From Bartonella sp. AU18XJBT (lineage in GTDB: Bacteria; Pseudomonadota; Alphaproteobacteria; Rhizobiales; Rhizobiaceae), in NCBI RefSeq assembly GCF_028618595.1, contig NZ_JAQITE010000013.1, positions 1 through 57,471 on the forward strand: a stretch of DNA of 57,471 nt. The letters are read 5' to 3'. Position numbers and translations under genes: made by a program. Positions 42,819 to 52,629 of the stretch are shown piece by piece (position 1 is the first letter of the stretch; every line of letters begins with the position of its first letter). The notes under the pieces were generated by a model. It saw only the letters and a list, made by a program, of their open reading frames with translations, did no database searches and was not told the DNA's origin.

Positions 42819-45044
42819 ATGATGCGTCAGTGTGAGCTTGTTGGACGTGTTCAGCGTTACAAGTCTGACGTAGATGAGGCTCTTTTAAACAAGGCCTATG
42901 ATTATGCAATGAGAAAGCATGCACATCAAAAGCGTGCGTCAGGTGATCTTTATTTTTCTCATCCTTTAGAAGTTGCTGCTATTTTGACAGATATGCGGTT
43001 GGATGAGGCAACGATTGCTGTTGCTCTTTTGCATGATACAATTGAAGATACAAGCGCTACACGAGCAGAAATTGATCAGCTTTTTGGTTCTGAAATTGGG
43101 AAGTTGGTTGAAGGACTTACAAAGCTTAATAAGCTTGATCTTGTATCAAAGAAAGCCGTACAGGCAGAAAATCTTCGTAAACTTCTTATTGCCATTTCTG
43201 ATGATGTTCGCGTTCTTTTAGTTAAACTCGCTGACCGCCTTCATAATATGCGTACCCTTGGTGTTATGCGTGATGATAAACGTCGACGAATTGCTGAGGA
43301 GACGATGGATATTTATGCGCCACTTGCAGGTCGTATGGGTATGCAGGATATGCGCGAGGAACTAGAGGATCTCTCTTTCTTTTATTTAAATCCAGAAGGT
43401 TATCGTACGATTACCAATCGACTTTCTGAATTATTGAAACACAACCGTGATTTACTTTCCACAATTGAAAATGAATTGACAAAACTTTTTTTCGAGCATG
43501 GCATTAAAGCAGATGTTAAAAGCCGTCAGAAAAAATCTTATTCAGTCTTTCGCAAAATGGAAAGTAAAGCATTATCTTTTGAACAGTTATCGGATATTTT
43601 TGGCTTTCGTGTGATTGTTGAGTCCGTGAATGATTGTTATCGTGCTCTTGGGGTCATTCATACGACATGGCCAATGGTTCCTGGTCGTTTTAAAGATTAT
43701 ATCTCTATACCAAAGCAAAATGATTATCGTTCTATTCATACAACAATTGTGGGACCATCGCGACAACGTGTTGAGTTGCAAATTAGAACGGCTGCTATGG
43801 ATGAAGTTGCTGAATATGGGGTTGCTGCTCATTCCATATATAAAGAGCACGGTTCTAATTATTCGACTATGAAGTTATCAAGCGAAACGAATGCCTATGC
43901 ATGGCTGCGTCAAACGATACAATCTTTGTCTGATGGAGATAATCCAGAAGAGTTTTTAGAACATACAAAACTTGAGCTTTTTCAAGACCAAGTTTTTTGT
44001 TTTACGCCGAAAGGTCGATTAATTGCTTTTCCTAAAGGAGCTACACCTATTGATTTTGCTTATGCCGTCCATACAGACATCGGTGATTCTTGTGTGGGTG
44101 TAAAAATCAATGGTCGTATTATGCCTTTAATGACCAAATTAAAAAATGGTGATGAGGTTGATATTATTCGTTCACACGCTCAAATTCCGCCAGCTGCATG
44201 GGAATTTCTTGTTGTCACAGGTAAAGCACGTTCAGCTATTCGACGAGCAAGCCGTGCAGCGGTACGTAAACAATATTCGGGTTTAGGATATCGTATTCTT
44301 GAGCGTTCATTTGAATATATGGGAAAACAATTTTCAAAAGACATTTTGAAGAAAGTTTTGCCACGTTTAGCGCGTAAAGATGTAGAGGATGTCTTAGCTG
44401 CTGTTGGGCGTGGAGAGCTGTTTTCCGCTGATGTGATTAAAGCGGTTTATCCTGATTATCAAGATCACCGTGTGGTACAAAAGTCATCTTTTAAGCCTGG
44501 GGAAGAAGGTTGGTTTAATATTGAAAATGCTCAAGGTATGATTTTTAAAGTTCCAGAAAATGAAAAGAATGCAATGGTCGAGAATCATCAATCTAAAGCA
44601 TTGCCTATTAGAGGAACCCGTGGAGATATACCCGTACGGTTTTCACCGGAAGGAGCAGTACCTGGAGATCGGATTGTTGGTATTATGCAGCCAGGGGCTG
44701 GGATCGTTATTTATCCAATACAGTCTTCAGCTTTGATGGCGTATGATGATCAACCAGAACGATGGATTGATGTCCGCTGGGATATTGATGCCCAAATGAA
44801 TGAACGTTTTCCTGCACGGATGAATATTTTGGTTGTAAATAGTCCTGGTTCTTTGGCTGAAATTACACAAATAATTTCTGCTAACGATGCCAATATTCAA
44901 AATTTATCGTTTATTCGTACAGCACCAGATTTTACAGAAATTATGATTGATTTGGAAGTGTGGGATTTAAAACATTTGAATCGTATTTTTTCTCAGTTAA
45001 AAGAGGCAAGTTCAGTAAGTACAGTACGGCGGGTTCATGGATAA
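42819..45044 (+). CDS. rsh: Bifunctional (p)ppGpp synthetase/hydrolase
   Basis: Rsh (741 residues) is the single long RelA/SpoT homologue of alphaproteobacteria. The hydrolase domain is intact (SHPLEVAAIL, then VALLHDTIEDT with the HD motif), as is the synthetase domain (RFKDYISIPKQNDYRSIHTT and the VELQIRT motif), followed by a TGS domain (CFTPKGRLIAFPKGATPIDF) and a C-terminal ACT domain. AAAGGA precedes the ATG. Both catalytic halves look functional, so it should make and degrade ppGpp. It overlaps the frame of pyrE by eight bases. Confidence 0.96.
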   Translation: MMRQCELVGRVQRYKSDVDEALLNKAYDYAMRKHAHQKRASGDLYFSHPLEVAAILTDMRLDEATIAVALLHDTIEDTSATRAEIDQLFGSEIGKLVEGLTKLNKLDLVSKKAVQAENLRKLLIAISDDVRVLLVKLADRLHNMRTLGVMRDDKRRRIAEETMDIYAPLAGRMGMQDMREELEDLSFFYLNPEGYRTITNRLSELLKHNRDLLSTIENELTKLFFEHGIKADVKSRQKKSYSVFRKMESKALSFEQLSDIFGFRVIVESVNDCYRALGVIHTTWPMVPGRFKDYISIPKQNDYRSIHTTIVGPSRQRVELQIRTAAMDEVAEYGVAAHSIYKEHGSNYSTMKLSSETNAYAWLRQTIQSLSDGDNPEEFLEHTKLELFQDQVFCFTPKGRLIAFPKGATPIDFAYAVHTDIGDSCVGVKINGRIMPLMTKLKNGDEVDIIRSHAQIPPAAWEFLVVTGKARSAIRRASRAAVRKQYSGLGYRILERSFEYMGKQFSKDILKKVLPRLARKDVEDVLAAVGRGELFSADVIKAVYPDYQDHRVVQKSSFKPGEEGWFNIENAQGMIFKVPENEKNAMVENHQSKALPIRGTRGDIPVRFSPEGAVPGDRIVGIMQPGAGIVIYPIQSSALMAYDDQPERWIDVRWDIDAQMNERFPARMNILVVNSPGSLAEITQIISANDANIQNLSFIRTAPDFTEIMIDLEVWDLKHLNRIFSQLKEASSVSTVRRVHG

Positions 45045-45060
45045 AAAGAAAGATTTTGCA

Positions 45061-45639
45061 ATGAATACACAAGATGTCATTGATATTTTTAAACAAGCAG
45101 ATGCTATTCTAGAAGGGCATTTTATTTTAACATCGGGTCGCCATAGTGCGACTTATATGCAAAAAGCGAAAGTATTCATGCATGCTGACTTGACGGAAAA
45201 GTTATGTCGTGGATTAGCTGAAAAAATAAAAAAATCTATCGATGGAAAAATTGATTATGTTGTTGGTCCCGCAATTGGCGGTCTTATTCCTTCCTATGAA
45301 ACTTCACGTCACCTTGGTGTTCCTTCTCTTTGGGTAGAGCGTGTAAATGGCATCTTTGAGTTGCGTCGTTTTGAAATCAAGAAGGGTGCACGGGTTGTTA
45401 TCGTTGAAGATATTGTGACCACCGGTCTTTCTATTCGTGAGACTATTGAGGCGCTCGTTGCAGCAGGAGCAGAGGTATTGGCCAGCGCATGTATCCTTGA
45501 TCGTTCTGGTGGTAAAGTCAATGTTGGAGTTCCATTGATTGCACTTGCTGAATACGAGATAACCTCTTATGCTAGTGATGCACTTCCTGCAGAGCTTTCT
45601 GTTCTTCCAGCGATAAAACCAGGCAGTCGAAATATTTAA
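45061..45639 (+). CDS. pyrE: Orotate phosphoribosyltransferase
   Basis: PyrE joins orotate to PRPP in pyrimidine synthesis. The PRPP-binding motif VVIVEDIVTTGLSIRE is clear, and HFILTSGRHSATYMQKAKVF is the usual N-terminal motif. I prefer the ATG at 45061 (MNTQDVIDIF, 192 residues); an ATG at 45037 overlapping rsh would add eight lysine-rich residues. It is co-transcribed with rsh by position. CarB, elsewhere in the window, supplies the same pathway. Confidence 0.95.
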   Translation: MNTQDVIDIFKQADAILEGHFILTSGRHSATYMQKAKVFMHADLTEKLCRGLAEKIKKSIDGKIDYVVGPAIGGLIPSYETSRHLGVPSLWVERVNGIFELRRFEIKKGARVVIVEDIVTTGLSIRETIEALVAAGAEVLASACILDRSGGKVNVGVPLIALAEYEITSYASDALPAELSVLPAIKPGSRNI

Positions 45640-45664
45640 TTGTCTTTCTATTTTTTTTGTGCAA

Positions 45665-45720
45665 AAGCTTAAAAAGATTAATTTGGATAATAAAGCTTAA
45701 AAAGATTAATTTGGATAATA
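45665..45720. repeat. Two perfect tandem copies of a 28-base unit
   Basis: The unit at 45665-45692 (starting AAGCTTAAAAAGATTAATTT and ending GGATAATA) is repeated exactly at 45693-45720. It lies between pyrE and the DUF2062 gene. Identity of both copies indicates a recent duplication, and the copy number may vary between strains. Confidence 0.9.
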
Positions 45721-45760
45721 TAGATTATTTCATCATCAAAAGATGTATATTGAGAGTCAT

Positions 45761-46351
45761 ATGCTTTTTCGTCGTCGAGAACCAATAGATTTTGTAACGC
45801 GTATTCGACTTTGGTTATGTCCACGTCGTTCATTTTCTCGCTCATTTTGCTACATACATAAACGTATTTTGCGTATATCAGCAACACCGCATGAAGTAGC
45901 ATTGGGGGTTGCTGTTGGCATTTTTTTAGCTTGTTCTCCTTTCTTTGGGCTGCATATTATTTTGGCAATATTTCTTTCTTGGCTTTTGCGTGCAAACTTT
46001 GCCGCTGCAATCATTGGGACTATTTTTTCTAATCCACTCACATTTTTATTGATTGTCATGGCTGATTATAAAGTAGGGTATTTTTGTTTATCACTTTTTA
46101 GCGATGTCAAAGAGATTTCTCTTTCGCAAATTCGTGCTCTATTTAATGATTTGACATTGTCAAATCTCTCTCTCCTCTTTAAAGGTGCATGGGACACAAT
46201 TATGAGTCCTATGATTTTAGGTGGAACTCTTTTAGGTATTGTTTTTGGTGGGTTATCTTATATAGGTGTTTACAGAGCAACGGTTCGTTTTAAAGAAAAG
46301 CGATATCAAAAGATTATAAGAAAAAGGCGTTTAAAGAAACGTTCATCGTAA
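45761..46351 (+). CDS. DUF2062 membrane protein
   Basis: The 196-residue protein carries a DUF2062 domain: a basic N-terminus, the motif TPHEVALGVAVGIFLACSPF, FFGLHIILAIFLSWLLRANF and the IIGTIFSNPLT turn, with about three membrane segments, then a strongly basic C-terminal tail. Function is unknown. I start at ATG 45761 (MLFRRREP); an ATG at 45743 adds six residues. Its place between pyrE and acpS is conserved in Rhizobiales. Confidence 0.85.
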   Translation: MLFRRREPIDFVTRIRLWLCPRRSFSRSFCYIHKRILRISATPHEVALGVAVGIFLACSPFFGLHIILAIFLSWLLRANFAAAIIGTIFSNPLTFLLIVMADYKVGYFCLSLFSDVKEISLSQIRALFNDLTLSNLSLLFKGAWDTIMSPMILGGTLLGIVFGGLSYIGVYRATVRFKEKRYQKIIRKRRLKKRSS

Positions 46352-46371
46352 GAAAGATTGGGTAATATCTT

Positions 46372-46773
46372 ATGATTGTTGGTCTTGGAAATGATCTGGT
46401 TGATATACGACGTATTGAGAAAATGTTGGTTTGTTATGGTGAGCGTTTTATCCAACGTATTTTTACGGATATTGAAAGAAATAGATCCGAAAATCTCAAA
46501 AAAATCTCCTCTTCCTATGCAAAAAGATTTGCTGCTAAAGAAGCATGTGCTAAAGCCTTAGGAACAGGAATCGCTTGTGGTGTCAATTGGAAAGATATGG
46601 GGGTAGTTAATTTGCCATCTGGTAAACCAATCATGCAATTAACAAATCGCGCACAAGTGCAACTTCAAAAGTTATTACCTCCTCACCATGATGCAGTTAT
46701 TCATCTTAGCATAACAGATGATTTTCCTTGGGCACAGGCATTTATTATTATCGAGGCACTTCCACGTGGATAG
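46372..46773 (+). CDS. acpS: Holo-[acyl-carrier-protein] synthase
   Basis: AcpS transfers 4'-phosphopantetheine from CoA to acyl-carrier protein. The 133-residue protein has [18 protein letters not shown] at its start and the magnesium-binding [14 protein letters not shown] motif, both diagnostic. Pantothenate genes for the cofactor lie downstream in the same window. Confidence 0.95.
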   Translation: MIVGLGNDLVDIRRIEKMLVCYGERFIQRIFTDIERNRSENLKKISSSYAKRFAAKEACAKALGTGIACGVNWKDMGVVNLPSGKPIMQLTNRAQVQLQKLLPPHHDAVIHLSITDDFPWAQAFIIIEALPRG

Positions 46774-46853
46774 ATGGGATGAGAGATTGTGCTTTTGTTA
46801 TTTGAATATTATGATGAAAAAAAATTATATCTGTGATGAGAAGGCAGTTGGTG

Positions 46854-47669
46854 ATGATCCAAAAAGATAAAGTGCATAAAAAAGAAAAAAAAGGTGGGCT
46901 TCGTGAATTTATCTCTGTTCTAATACAGGCTCTGCTTTTAGCAGCGTTTATTCGGACACTTTTTTTCCAGCCTTTTAGTATTCCTTCCGGTTCAATGCGT
47001 CCTACTTTATTGGTGGGAGATTATCTGTTTGTTTCTAAGTATGCATATGGGTATTCTCGTTTTTCCATCCCCTTTTCTCCTCCTCTTTTTTCTGGAAGGA
47101 TTTGGGCATCTCAACCTCAACGTGGAGATGTAGTCGTTTTTCGCTTACCAAGTAATCCGAAGATTGATTATATAAAACGTGTTGTTGGGCTACCAGGTGA
47201 TCGTATACAAGTCCGTCAAAGTGTTCTTTATATTAATGATAAGGCTGTTTCACGTCACTTTATGGGGGAGATTGATAATTCTGATATAACAGAGGTTAAC
47301 TATCCTATTGAGGTTTATCGCGAGACAATGCCTAACGGTGTCAGTTATGATACACTTGATTTAGCTTTCATCCCGAAAGTTGATGATACAAAAGTCTTTG
47401 AAGTTCCTCAAGGACATTACTTTATGATGGGAGATAACCGCGACAATTCAGATGATAGTCGTTTAGATGTAGGCTATGTTCCAGAAGAAAATCTTATTGG
47501 TCGCGCGAGCGTAATTTTCTTTTCCATCAGTAACGGTTCAAGTGCTTGGCAGATTTGGCGCTGGCCATTTGATGTGCGTTGGAAGCGTTTGTTTTCTTTC
47601 ATAAATACGGTTCATGATTTGCCGCTTATCAAGCAAGGAAACAACGATGAAACGTCGTCTAATGATTGA
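46854..47669 (+). CDS. lepB: Signal peptidase I
   Basis: LepB cuts signal peptides from exported proteins at the inner membrane. The membrane helix is LREFISVLIQALLLAAFI, the nucleophile Ser is in PSGSMRPTL, and the general-base Lys in DYIKRVVGLPGD. The MGDNRDNSDDSR motif closes the active site. I choose ATG 46854 because AGAAGG lies about nine bases before it; GTG 46833 or ATG 46836 would add about seven residues. Length is about 271. rnc overlaps the 3' end. Confidence 0.94.
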   Translation: MIQKDKVHKKEKKGGLREFISVLIQALLLAAFIRTLFFQPFSIPSGSMRPTLLVGDYLFVSKYAYGYSRFSIPFSPPLFSGRIWASQPQRGDVVVFRLPSNPKIDYIKRVVGLPGDRIQVRQSVLYINDKAVSRHFMGEIDNSDITEVNYPIEVYRETMPNGVSYDTLDLAFIPKVDDTKVFEVPQGHYFMMGDNRDNSDDSRLDVGYVPEENLIGRASVIFFSISNGSSAWQIWRWPFDVRWKRLFSFINTVHDLPLIKQGNNDETSSND

Positions 47670-48357
47670 TCAGCTTTTCAAGCTGACGGGGCATCGTTTT
47701 AAAGATGAAGAGAGGTTAAAGAAGGCATTAACACACTCGAGTGTACAAGATTCAGAACAGGGGAATTATGAACGACTAGAGTTTTTAGGGGATCGGGTTT
47801 TAGGCCTTTTGATTGCAGAAATGCTGTATCAACTTTTCCCTCAGGCAAGTGAAGGTGAATTATCAGTCCGTTTGAATCATCTGGTCAATGCGCAGACATG
47901 TGCTGATATTGCGCGTGAAATGAGGCTGCCTGATATGATCCGTGTTGGTTTTGAGATGAAAAATTTCGAGGGGCGTCGACTCATCAATATGCATGCAGAT
48001 GTCGTGGAAGCTTTGATTGCCGTGATATATCTCGATGGAGGATTGGAAAGCGTTCGCCCTTTTATTCAAAAATATTGGCAAAGTCGGGCAAAGAAAATGG
48101 ATGCTGGTCGACGTGATGCCAAGACAGAATTACAGGAATGGGCGCATATCCAAGGCAATGCACAACCACATTATCAGGTTATAAAACGTTCAGGTCCAGA
48201 TCACGATCCTGTTTTTATGGTAGAGGTCAGTATTTCTGGGTTTGCTTCAGAGATTGGGCAGGGAAGTTCCAAAAGATATGCCGAAAGAATGGCAGCTGAA
48301 AAAATTTTACGACGAGAGGGTGTATGGAAAACAGTGGGAAAAAATGATCATGAGTGA
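47647..48357 (+). CDS. rnc: Ribonuclease III
   Basis: RNase III cuts double-stranded RNA, including rRNA precursors. From ATG 47647, which follows AAGGAAACAACG, the protein has 236 residues. The signature NYERLEFLGDRVLGLLIAEM and a C-terminal double-stranded-RNA-binding domain (about residues 165-230) are intact. It overlaps lepB by 23 bases and its stop overlaps the era start. Confidence 0.94.
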   Translation: MKRRLMIDQLFKLTGHRFKDEERLKKALTHSSVQDSEQGNYERLEFLGDRVLGLLIAEMLYQLFPQASEGELSVRLNHLVNAQTCADIAREMRLPDMIRVGFEMKNFEGRRLINMHADVVEALIAVIYLDGGLESVRPFIQKYWQSRAKKMDAGRRDAKTELQEWAHIQGNAQPHYQVIKRSGPDHDPVFMVEVSISGFASEIGQGSSKRYAERMAAEKILRREGVWKTVGKNDHE

Positions 48358-49255
48358 CGTTATGAAAACGCGTTCTGGGTTTGTTGTGCTTATTGGGATG
48401 CCTAATGCCGGTAAATCGACATTGGTTAATCAATTGGTTGGAACAAAGGTTTCAATTGTAACGCATAAGGTACAGACAACACGAACTTTAATCCGCGGTA
48501 TTGTCATTCATGATGATGTGCAAATTGTGTTAGTCGATACACCGGGTGTTTTTCGTCCCCATAAGCGCTTAGAACGTGCCATGGTCTCTGCTGCTTGGGG
48601 AGGGGCTAAGAGCGCGGATGTTCTGCTCGTTTTAATTGACGCTCAAAGTGGTCTTTCGGATGAAGTTGATATGATGTTAGATATTGTAAACAACATGAAA
48701 CAAGAAAAAGTTCTTGTTCTTAATAAGGTTGATACAGTTGTTAAATCATCTCTTCTAGCGTTAACCACTAAAATAAATGAACGTGTAAAGTTTGCGCAAA
48801 CATTTATGATTTCTGCTCTAAACGGTTCTGGTTGCAAGGATTTACTTCATGCGTTGAGTAATATGATGCAGGAGGGACCATGGTATTATCCAGAAGATCA
48901 AATTTCCGATATGCCCATGCGTCATCTTGCTGCTGAAATTACGCGTGAAAAACTTTTTCTTCGTCTTCATGACGAACTTCCTTATTCCTCAACGGTTGAA
49001 ACAGAAAGCTGGGAAGAGCGTTCAGATGGTTCCGTTAAAATTAATCAAGTTATTTATGTCGAGCGTGAGAGTCAGAAAAAAATTGTCTTAGGAGCAAAAG
49101 GCGATACAATTAAAGCGATTGGTCAAGCAGCACGTAAAGAACTCATGGAAATTATGGATCAAAAGGTTCATCTTTTTCTCTTTGTGAAAGTACGCGATAA
49201 TTGGGATACCGATCCAGAACGTTATCGCGAAATGGGATTGGATTTTTTAAAATAA
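48350..49255 (+). CDS. era: GTPase Era
   Basis: Era binds 16S rRNA and helps 30S assembly. The GTPase motifs are GMPNAGKSTLVNQL (G1), VQTTRTLIRGI (G2 region), DTPG (G3) and NKVD (G4), with a C-terminal KH domain containing VLGAKGDTIKAIGQAARKEL. The start MSDVMKTRS at 48350 overlaps the rnc stop by eight bases and gives the usual 301 residues; the frame stays open further upstream inside rnc. Confidence 0.95.
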   Translation: MSDVMKTRSGFVVLIGMPNAGKSTLVNQLVGTKVSIVTHKVQTTRTLIRGIVIHDDVQIVLVDTPGVFRPHKRLERAMVSAAWGGAKSADVLLVLIDAQSGLSDEVDMMLDIVNNMKQEKVLVLNKVDTVVKSSLLALTTKINERVKFAQTFMISALNGSGCKDLLHALSNMMQEGPWYYPEDQISDMPMRHLAAEITREKLFLRLHDELPYSSTVETESWEERSDGSVKINQVIYVERESQKKIVLGAKGDTIKAIGQAARKELMEIMDQKVHLFLFVKVRDNWDTDPERYREMGLDFLK

Positions 49256-49280
49256 GATTTTTAAAAATAATTAAAGTAAA

Positions 49281-50027
49281 ATGAAGTGGAAAGAACAAGC
49301 TGTTATTCTTGGTACACGCCAATATGGTGAAACAAGTGTTATTCTTGAGGTTATGACACGTGAACATGGTCGTTATATGGGCGTGGTGAAAGGAGGGCGA
49401 TCGCGTCGTATGGCAGCTCTTCTTCAACCTGGAAATTTTGTGGAAGCTGAATGGTGGGCTCGTTTAGAAGAACATTTGGGACTTTTTCGGCTTGAAGCTC
49501 TTGATTTACATGCGGCACGATTAATCTGTCTACCAGAAGCGCTTTATGCTTTGCAATTGATAGCTTTTCATTTGCGGCTTCTTCCTGAGCGTGATCCGCA
49601 CCCCGTTTTATATGATATTTTACACCTTTTTATGCAAAATTTTGATGAACCATTTGTAAATGCAGAATTGCTTGTACGTTTTGAAATGCGGCTTCTTGAA
49701 GAACTTGGTTTTGGTCTTGATTTATCTTGTTGTGCTGCAACAGGTCGTCAGGAAAGGCTTCATTACGTATCACCAAAATCTGGACGGGCTGTCTGTGAAG
49801 AAGCAGGGGAACCTTGGAAAAAAAAGCTTCTCATTCTACCACAATTTCTTGTGCAAAGAACGACTCGTCCTACTGATTCTAGTGACATAATAAATGGTTT
49901 TATACTGACGGGCTTTTTTCTTATGCGTCATGTCTGGGAGCCACGAGATATAAAGCAGCCGTCAGTGCGCATGAATTTGATACAATTGTTTGAGCGCCAA
50001 TTTGGTATACAAGCATTAATTTATTGA
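49281..50027 (+). CDS. recO: DNA repair protein RecO
   Basis: RecO loads RecA on gapped DNA together with RecR. The 248-residue protein has the N-terminal OB-fold (EQAVILGTRQYGETSVILEV, then GRYMGVVKGG) and the RecO helical domain. The zinc-binding cysteines of some RecO proteins are only partly kept (CCAATGRQERLHYVSPKSGR). It follows era by 25 bases in the usual alphaproteobacterial order. Confidence 0.93.
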   Translation: MKWKEQAVILGTRQYGETSVILEVMTREHGRYMGVVKGGRSRRMAALLQPGNFVEAEWWARLEEHLGLFRLEALDLHAARLICLPEALYALQLIAFHLRLLPERDPHPVLYDILHLFMQNFDEPFVNAELLVRFEMRLLEELGFGLDLSCCAATGRQERLHYVSPKSGRAVCEEAGEPWKKKLLILPQFLVQRTTRPTDSSDIINGFILTGFFLMRHVWEPRDIKQPSVRMNLIQLFERQFGIQALIY

Positions 50028-50050
50028 TCTGATGATAATTGAATGGGAAA

Positions 50051-50911
50051 ATGAAAGTTTTAAAGACAATTGCTGAAGTCCGCCAATATACTTCAGAGGA
50101 ACGACGTTTAGGTTTTTCGATTGGTTTTGTTCCAACAATGGGGGCATTGCATGATGGTCATCTTGCATTAGTACAGTATGCAAGAGCAATGTGTGATCGC
50201 GTATTGGTTTCTATTTTTGTCAATCCAAAGCAATTTGGACCTCATGAAGATTTTGCTCAATATCCAAGAGATTTGAAGGGTGATTGTGCTTTGTTAAAAG
50301 AAGCAGGTTTTGAATGTGTTTTTGCCCCTTCTGTAGATGAAATGTGGCCACTGGGAAATGATACAATTGTGCAAGTGAAAAAATTATCACGTATTTTGAT
50401 GGGAAAATTACGTCCAGGGCACTTTTGTGGTGTAACAAGCGTTGTTGCTAAACTTTTTAACATTGTCCAACCAGACAAGGCTTTTTTTGGGGAAAAGGAT
50501 TTTCAACAACTTTTAATTATTCGGCGTATGGTTGAAGATTTGGCTTTTCCTATTGAAATCGTTGGTGTTCCTATTCTACGGGAGTCAGATGGTGTAGCTT
50601 GTTCTTCACGCAATCAGCTTTTAACATTAGAAGATCGTAAAGCTGCCAAAATTATTCCTGAAAGTGGGAAAGCTGCTGAAAAGCTTTACCATGAAGGTGA
50701 ACGGTCGGTTGATAAATTATGCAAAACTGTTCGTGATATTTTACAACAAGAAACGCGAGCAATCATTGAAGCGATAGATTTACGGGATATGGAAACTTTA
50801 TGCGCGGTTAAAGGAACATTGAATAAACCAGCAGTTTTACTTCTTACTGTTCGCTTTGGTGAGGTAAGGCTGATTGATCAATATATGTTGCAAGAGAAGG
50901 GCGGAAAATGA
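50051..50911 (+). CDS. panC: Pantothenate synthetase
   Basis: PanC joins pantoate and beta-alanine using [19 protein letters not shown] holds the HxGH nucleotide motif, followed by [38 protein letters not shown] and [18 protein letters not shown], all diagnostic. I use ATG 50051 (286 residues); a TTG at 50039 would add four. One conserved stretch reads [10 protein letters not shown], slightly unusual. It overlaps panB by the ATGA arrangement. Confidence 0.95.
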   Translation: MKVLKTIAEVRQYTSEERRLGFSIGFVPTMGALHDGHLALVQYARAMCDRVLVSIFVNPKQFGPHEDFAQYPRDLKGDCALLKEAGFECVFAPSVDEMWPLGNDTIVQVKKLSRILMGKLRPGHFCGVTSVVAKLFNIVQPDKAFFGEKDFQQLLIIRRMVEDLAFPIEIVGVPILRESDGVACSSRNQLLTLEDRKAAKIIPESGKAAEKLYHEGERSVDKLCKTVRDILQQETRAIIEAIDLRDMETLCAVKGTLNKPAVLLLTVRFGEVRLIDQYMLQEKGGK

Positions 50912-51723
50912 GTGTACATAAAACCGTAAAGCGTCTAACATCTTCCGAAATACGTGCAAGAAAGGGACAACAGCCAATTGTTTCTTTAACAGCTTACCAA
51001 GCTTATGCTGCGCGGATTGCTGATCCATATTGCGATATCCTTTTGGTTGGTGATAGCGTTGGTATGGTTGTATATGGGTTTGAGACAACGCTTCCTGTTA
51101 ATTTAGATATGATGATTTTACACGGGCAAGCTGTGGTGCGTGGCTCTCAAAAAGCTCTTGTGGTTATTGATATGCCTTTTGGCTCTTATGAGGAAAGTCC
51201 AGAGCAAGCTTTTTTAAATGCATCGCGTATTCTTGCTCAAACTGGGTGTGGTGCAGTTAAGCTTGAAGGTGGTGTTTATATAGCGGAAACAATTGATTTT
51301 TTGTGTAAACGTGGCATTCCAGTGATGGGGCACATTGGTCTCACACCCCAGGCGGTGAATCGTTTTGGTGGCTTCAAAACACAAGGACGAAAACAGAGTG
51401 ATTGGCAAAGAATTGAAGCCGATGGGGCTGCAATTGAGGAGGCAGGTGCTTTTGCTATTGTCTTAGAAGGGGTTGTTGAGCCTTTAGCAGTAAAACTGAC
51501 AGAAAAGCTTTCTATCCCTACGATCGGTATTGGTGCATCCAATCAGTGTGATGGACAAGTATTGGTTATGGAAGATATGTTGGGCTATGGTGCTCATGTG
51601 CCAAAATTTGTACGCCGTTATGGAAACCTTGAACAAGCCATGGAAACTGCAATCAAGAACTATGCAGAGGATGTCACATCTCGTGCTTTCCCAGCGGATA
51701 ATGAAGTTTATAAACTAAAATAA
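50908..51723 (+). CDS. panB: 3-methyl-2-oxobutanoate hydroxymethyltransferase
   Basis: PanB makes ketopantoate, the first committed step of pantothenate synthesis. The 271-residue barrel has [59 protein letters not shown] and the [19 protein letters not shown] segment. It is translationally coupled to panC. PanE/IlvC and PanD are not in the window. Confidence 0.96.
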   Translation: MSVHKTVKRLTSSEIRARKGQQPIVSLTAYQAYAARIADPYCDILLVGDSVGMVVYGFETTLPVNLDMMILHGQAVVRGSQKALVVIDMPFGSYEESPEQAFLNASRILAQTGCGAVKLEGGVYIAETIDFLCKRGIPVMGHIGLTPQAVNRFGGFKTQGRKQSDWQRIEADGAAIEEAGAFAIVLEGVVEPLAVKLTEKLSIPTIGIGASNQCDGQVLVMEDMLGYGAHVPKFVRRYGNLEQAMETAIKNYAEDVTSRAFPADNEVYKLK

Positions 51724-51807
51724 ACTTCAGTTTAAAATGAAAAGTTTGACAAGAGAACATTTGTTGTTTTGATAGTCAATGTGCATATATTTTGTATACA
51801 ATTTGAG

Positions 51808-52025
51808 CAGTGCTTTTTAAAGAAAGCTTTCTTGAGGCACCCAATCCCATTTTACGGCGCCGCCCATGAATGGTATAATGGTAAAGTCCATAGGAAGTGT
51901 ATAAAATTTATAGAGCACCACTATCTTTACGCTTCATAAAAGAGCAAGTTGGCATCATCATACTATTTTGCTAATTTTCAATGTTGCGACAGCCCTTGGC
52001 ACTTAAGACTGTTCATAAGAGCCAT
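51808..52025 (-). pseudogene. 5' relic of a P4-type integrase near tRNA-Leu
   Basis: Read on the minus strand from an ATG at 52025 it begins MALMNSLKCQGLSQH and then has stops and frameshifts. In shifted frames the matches to the edge integrase go on through the YDDA- and Y-x-I-H-G-R-R-like segments to about 51808. The DNA corresponds to about 370-564 of the window. The relic is clearly a decayed duplicate and cannot encode an enzyme. Confidence 0.8.
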
Positions 52026-52200
52026 TTTTAATCCTTTCTTATACAATTTTACCCACACATCAGCCCCACTTGTGATGTGCAAATGAGTAATTTTAATTGA
52101 TGCAACATAAAGAGATTTGAAATGAGAGAATCCTACGTTATTCGGGTCTTTAATTCAATATGAATAACGCTAGATTATCATTATAAATCAAAGCCTTGTA
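52026..52200. repeat. Integrase leader copy next to the relic
   Basis: This matches 565-735 along its whole length, including ATCCTTTCTTATA, the CCCACTTGTGATGTGCAA segment, GAGAGAATC and the paired arms at 52136-52143 and 52162-52169. Similarity stops sharply near 52195, where the next sequence is different in the two copies. Confidence 0.8.
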
Positions 52201-52201
52201 T

Positions 52202-52288
52202 GACCTTGAAGAAGAACTTAAGCATTATAAATCAGTTGCAACAGAAGCTAAGAGAATTTTACCAAGCTCTGTTGTGAAAGCTTCTTAA
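52202..52288 (+). other. Short open fragment of unknown origin
   Basis: Twenty-eight codons read DLEEELKHYKSVATEAKRIL and then PSSVVKAS before a stop, with helical, charged composition. There is no start codon in frame close by. It looks like the end of a broken gene; I do not recognise it. Confidence 0.25.
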
Positions 52289-52298
52289 CGTTAAAGAT

Positions 52299-52412
52299 AT
52301 GACTCATTTCTTTATCCTAAAGGATGAGGAGATCGAGATTGACTGCCTCTCTACCCTAAAAGAGGAAGAAGAAGTCAACGTGCTAAAAAGGTACCTCAAA
52401 AAGCAGCAATGA
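52299..52412 (+). other. Possible 37-residue frame
   Basis: An ATG-TGA frame encodes a highly acidic then basic peptide (FILKDEEIEIDCL, then LKEEEEVNVLKRYLKKQQ). No ribosome site or family is evident. It may be chance or a remnant of the island. Confidence 0.15.
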
Positions 52413-52543
52413 TTCGTATTTTAGCATCATCGCGGTGCCGTCTGATGGCGTTATAATAAAGTTGCGAAAGGTGGTTTAGAAGGTGTTTTAATTTGTGTTG
52501 ATTTCTAATAAATCATTGGAAAATAAGGTAAATTAAGATATAC

Positions 52544-52629
52544 TGGTGCGGACGGCGGGACTTGAACCCGCAAGGTCTTCGACCGGCAGATTTTAAGTCT
52601 GCTATGTTTACCGTTTTCATCACGTCCGC
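52544..52629 (-). tRNA. tRNA-Leu (UAA)
   Basis: The minus strand folds as a class II tRNA: acceptor arms GCGGACG and CGTCCGC pair perfectly, the anticodon loop reads CTTAAAA with anticodon TAA, a variable arm is present, and the T arm is GCGGGTTCAAGTCCCGC. CCA is encoded at the 3' end (52544-52546). Length is 86 bases. Its 3' end faces the integrase relic 520 bases away. Confidence 0.97.
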
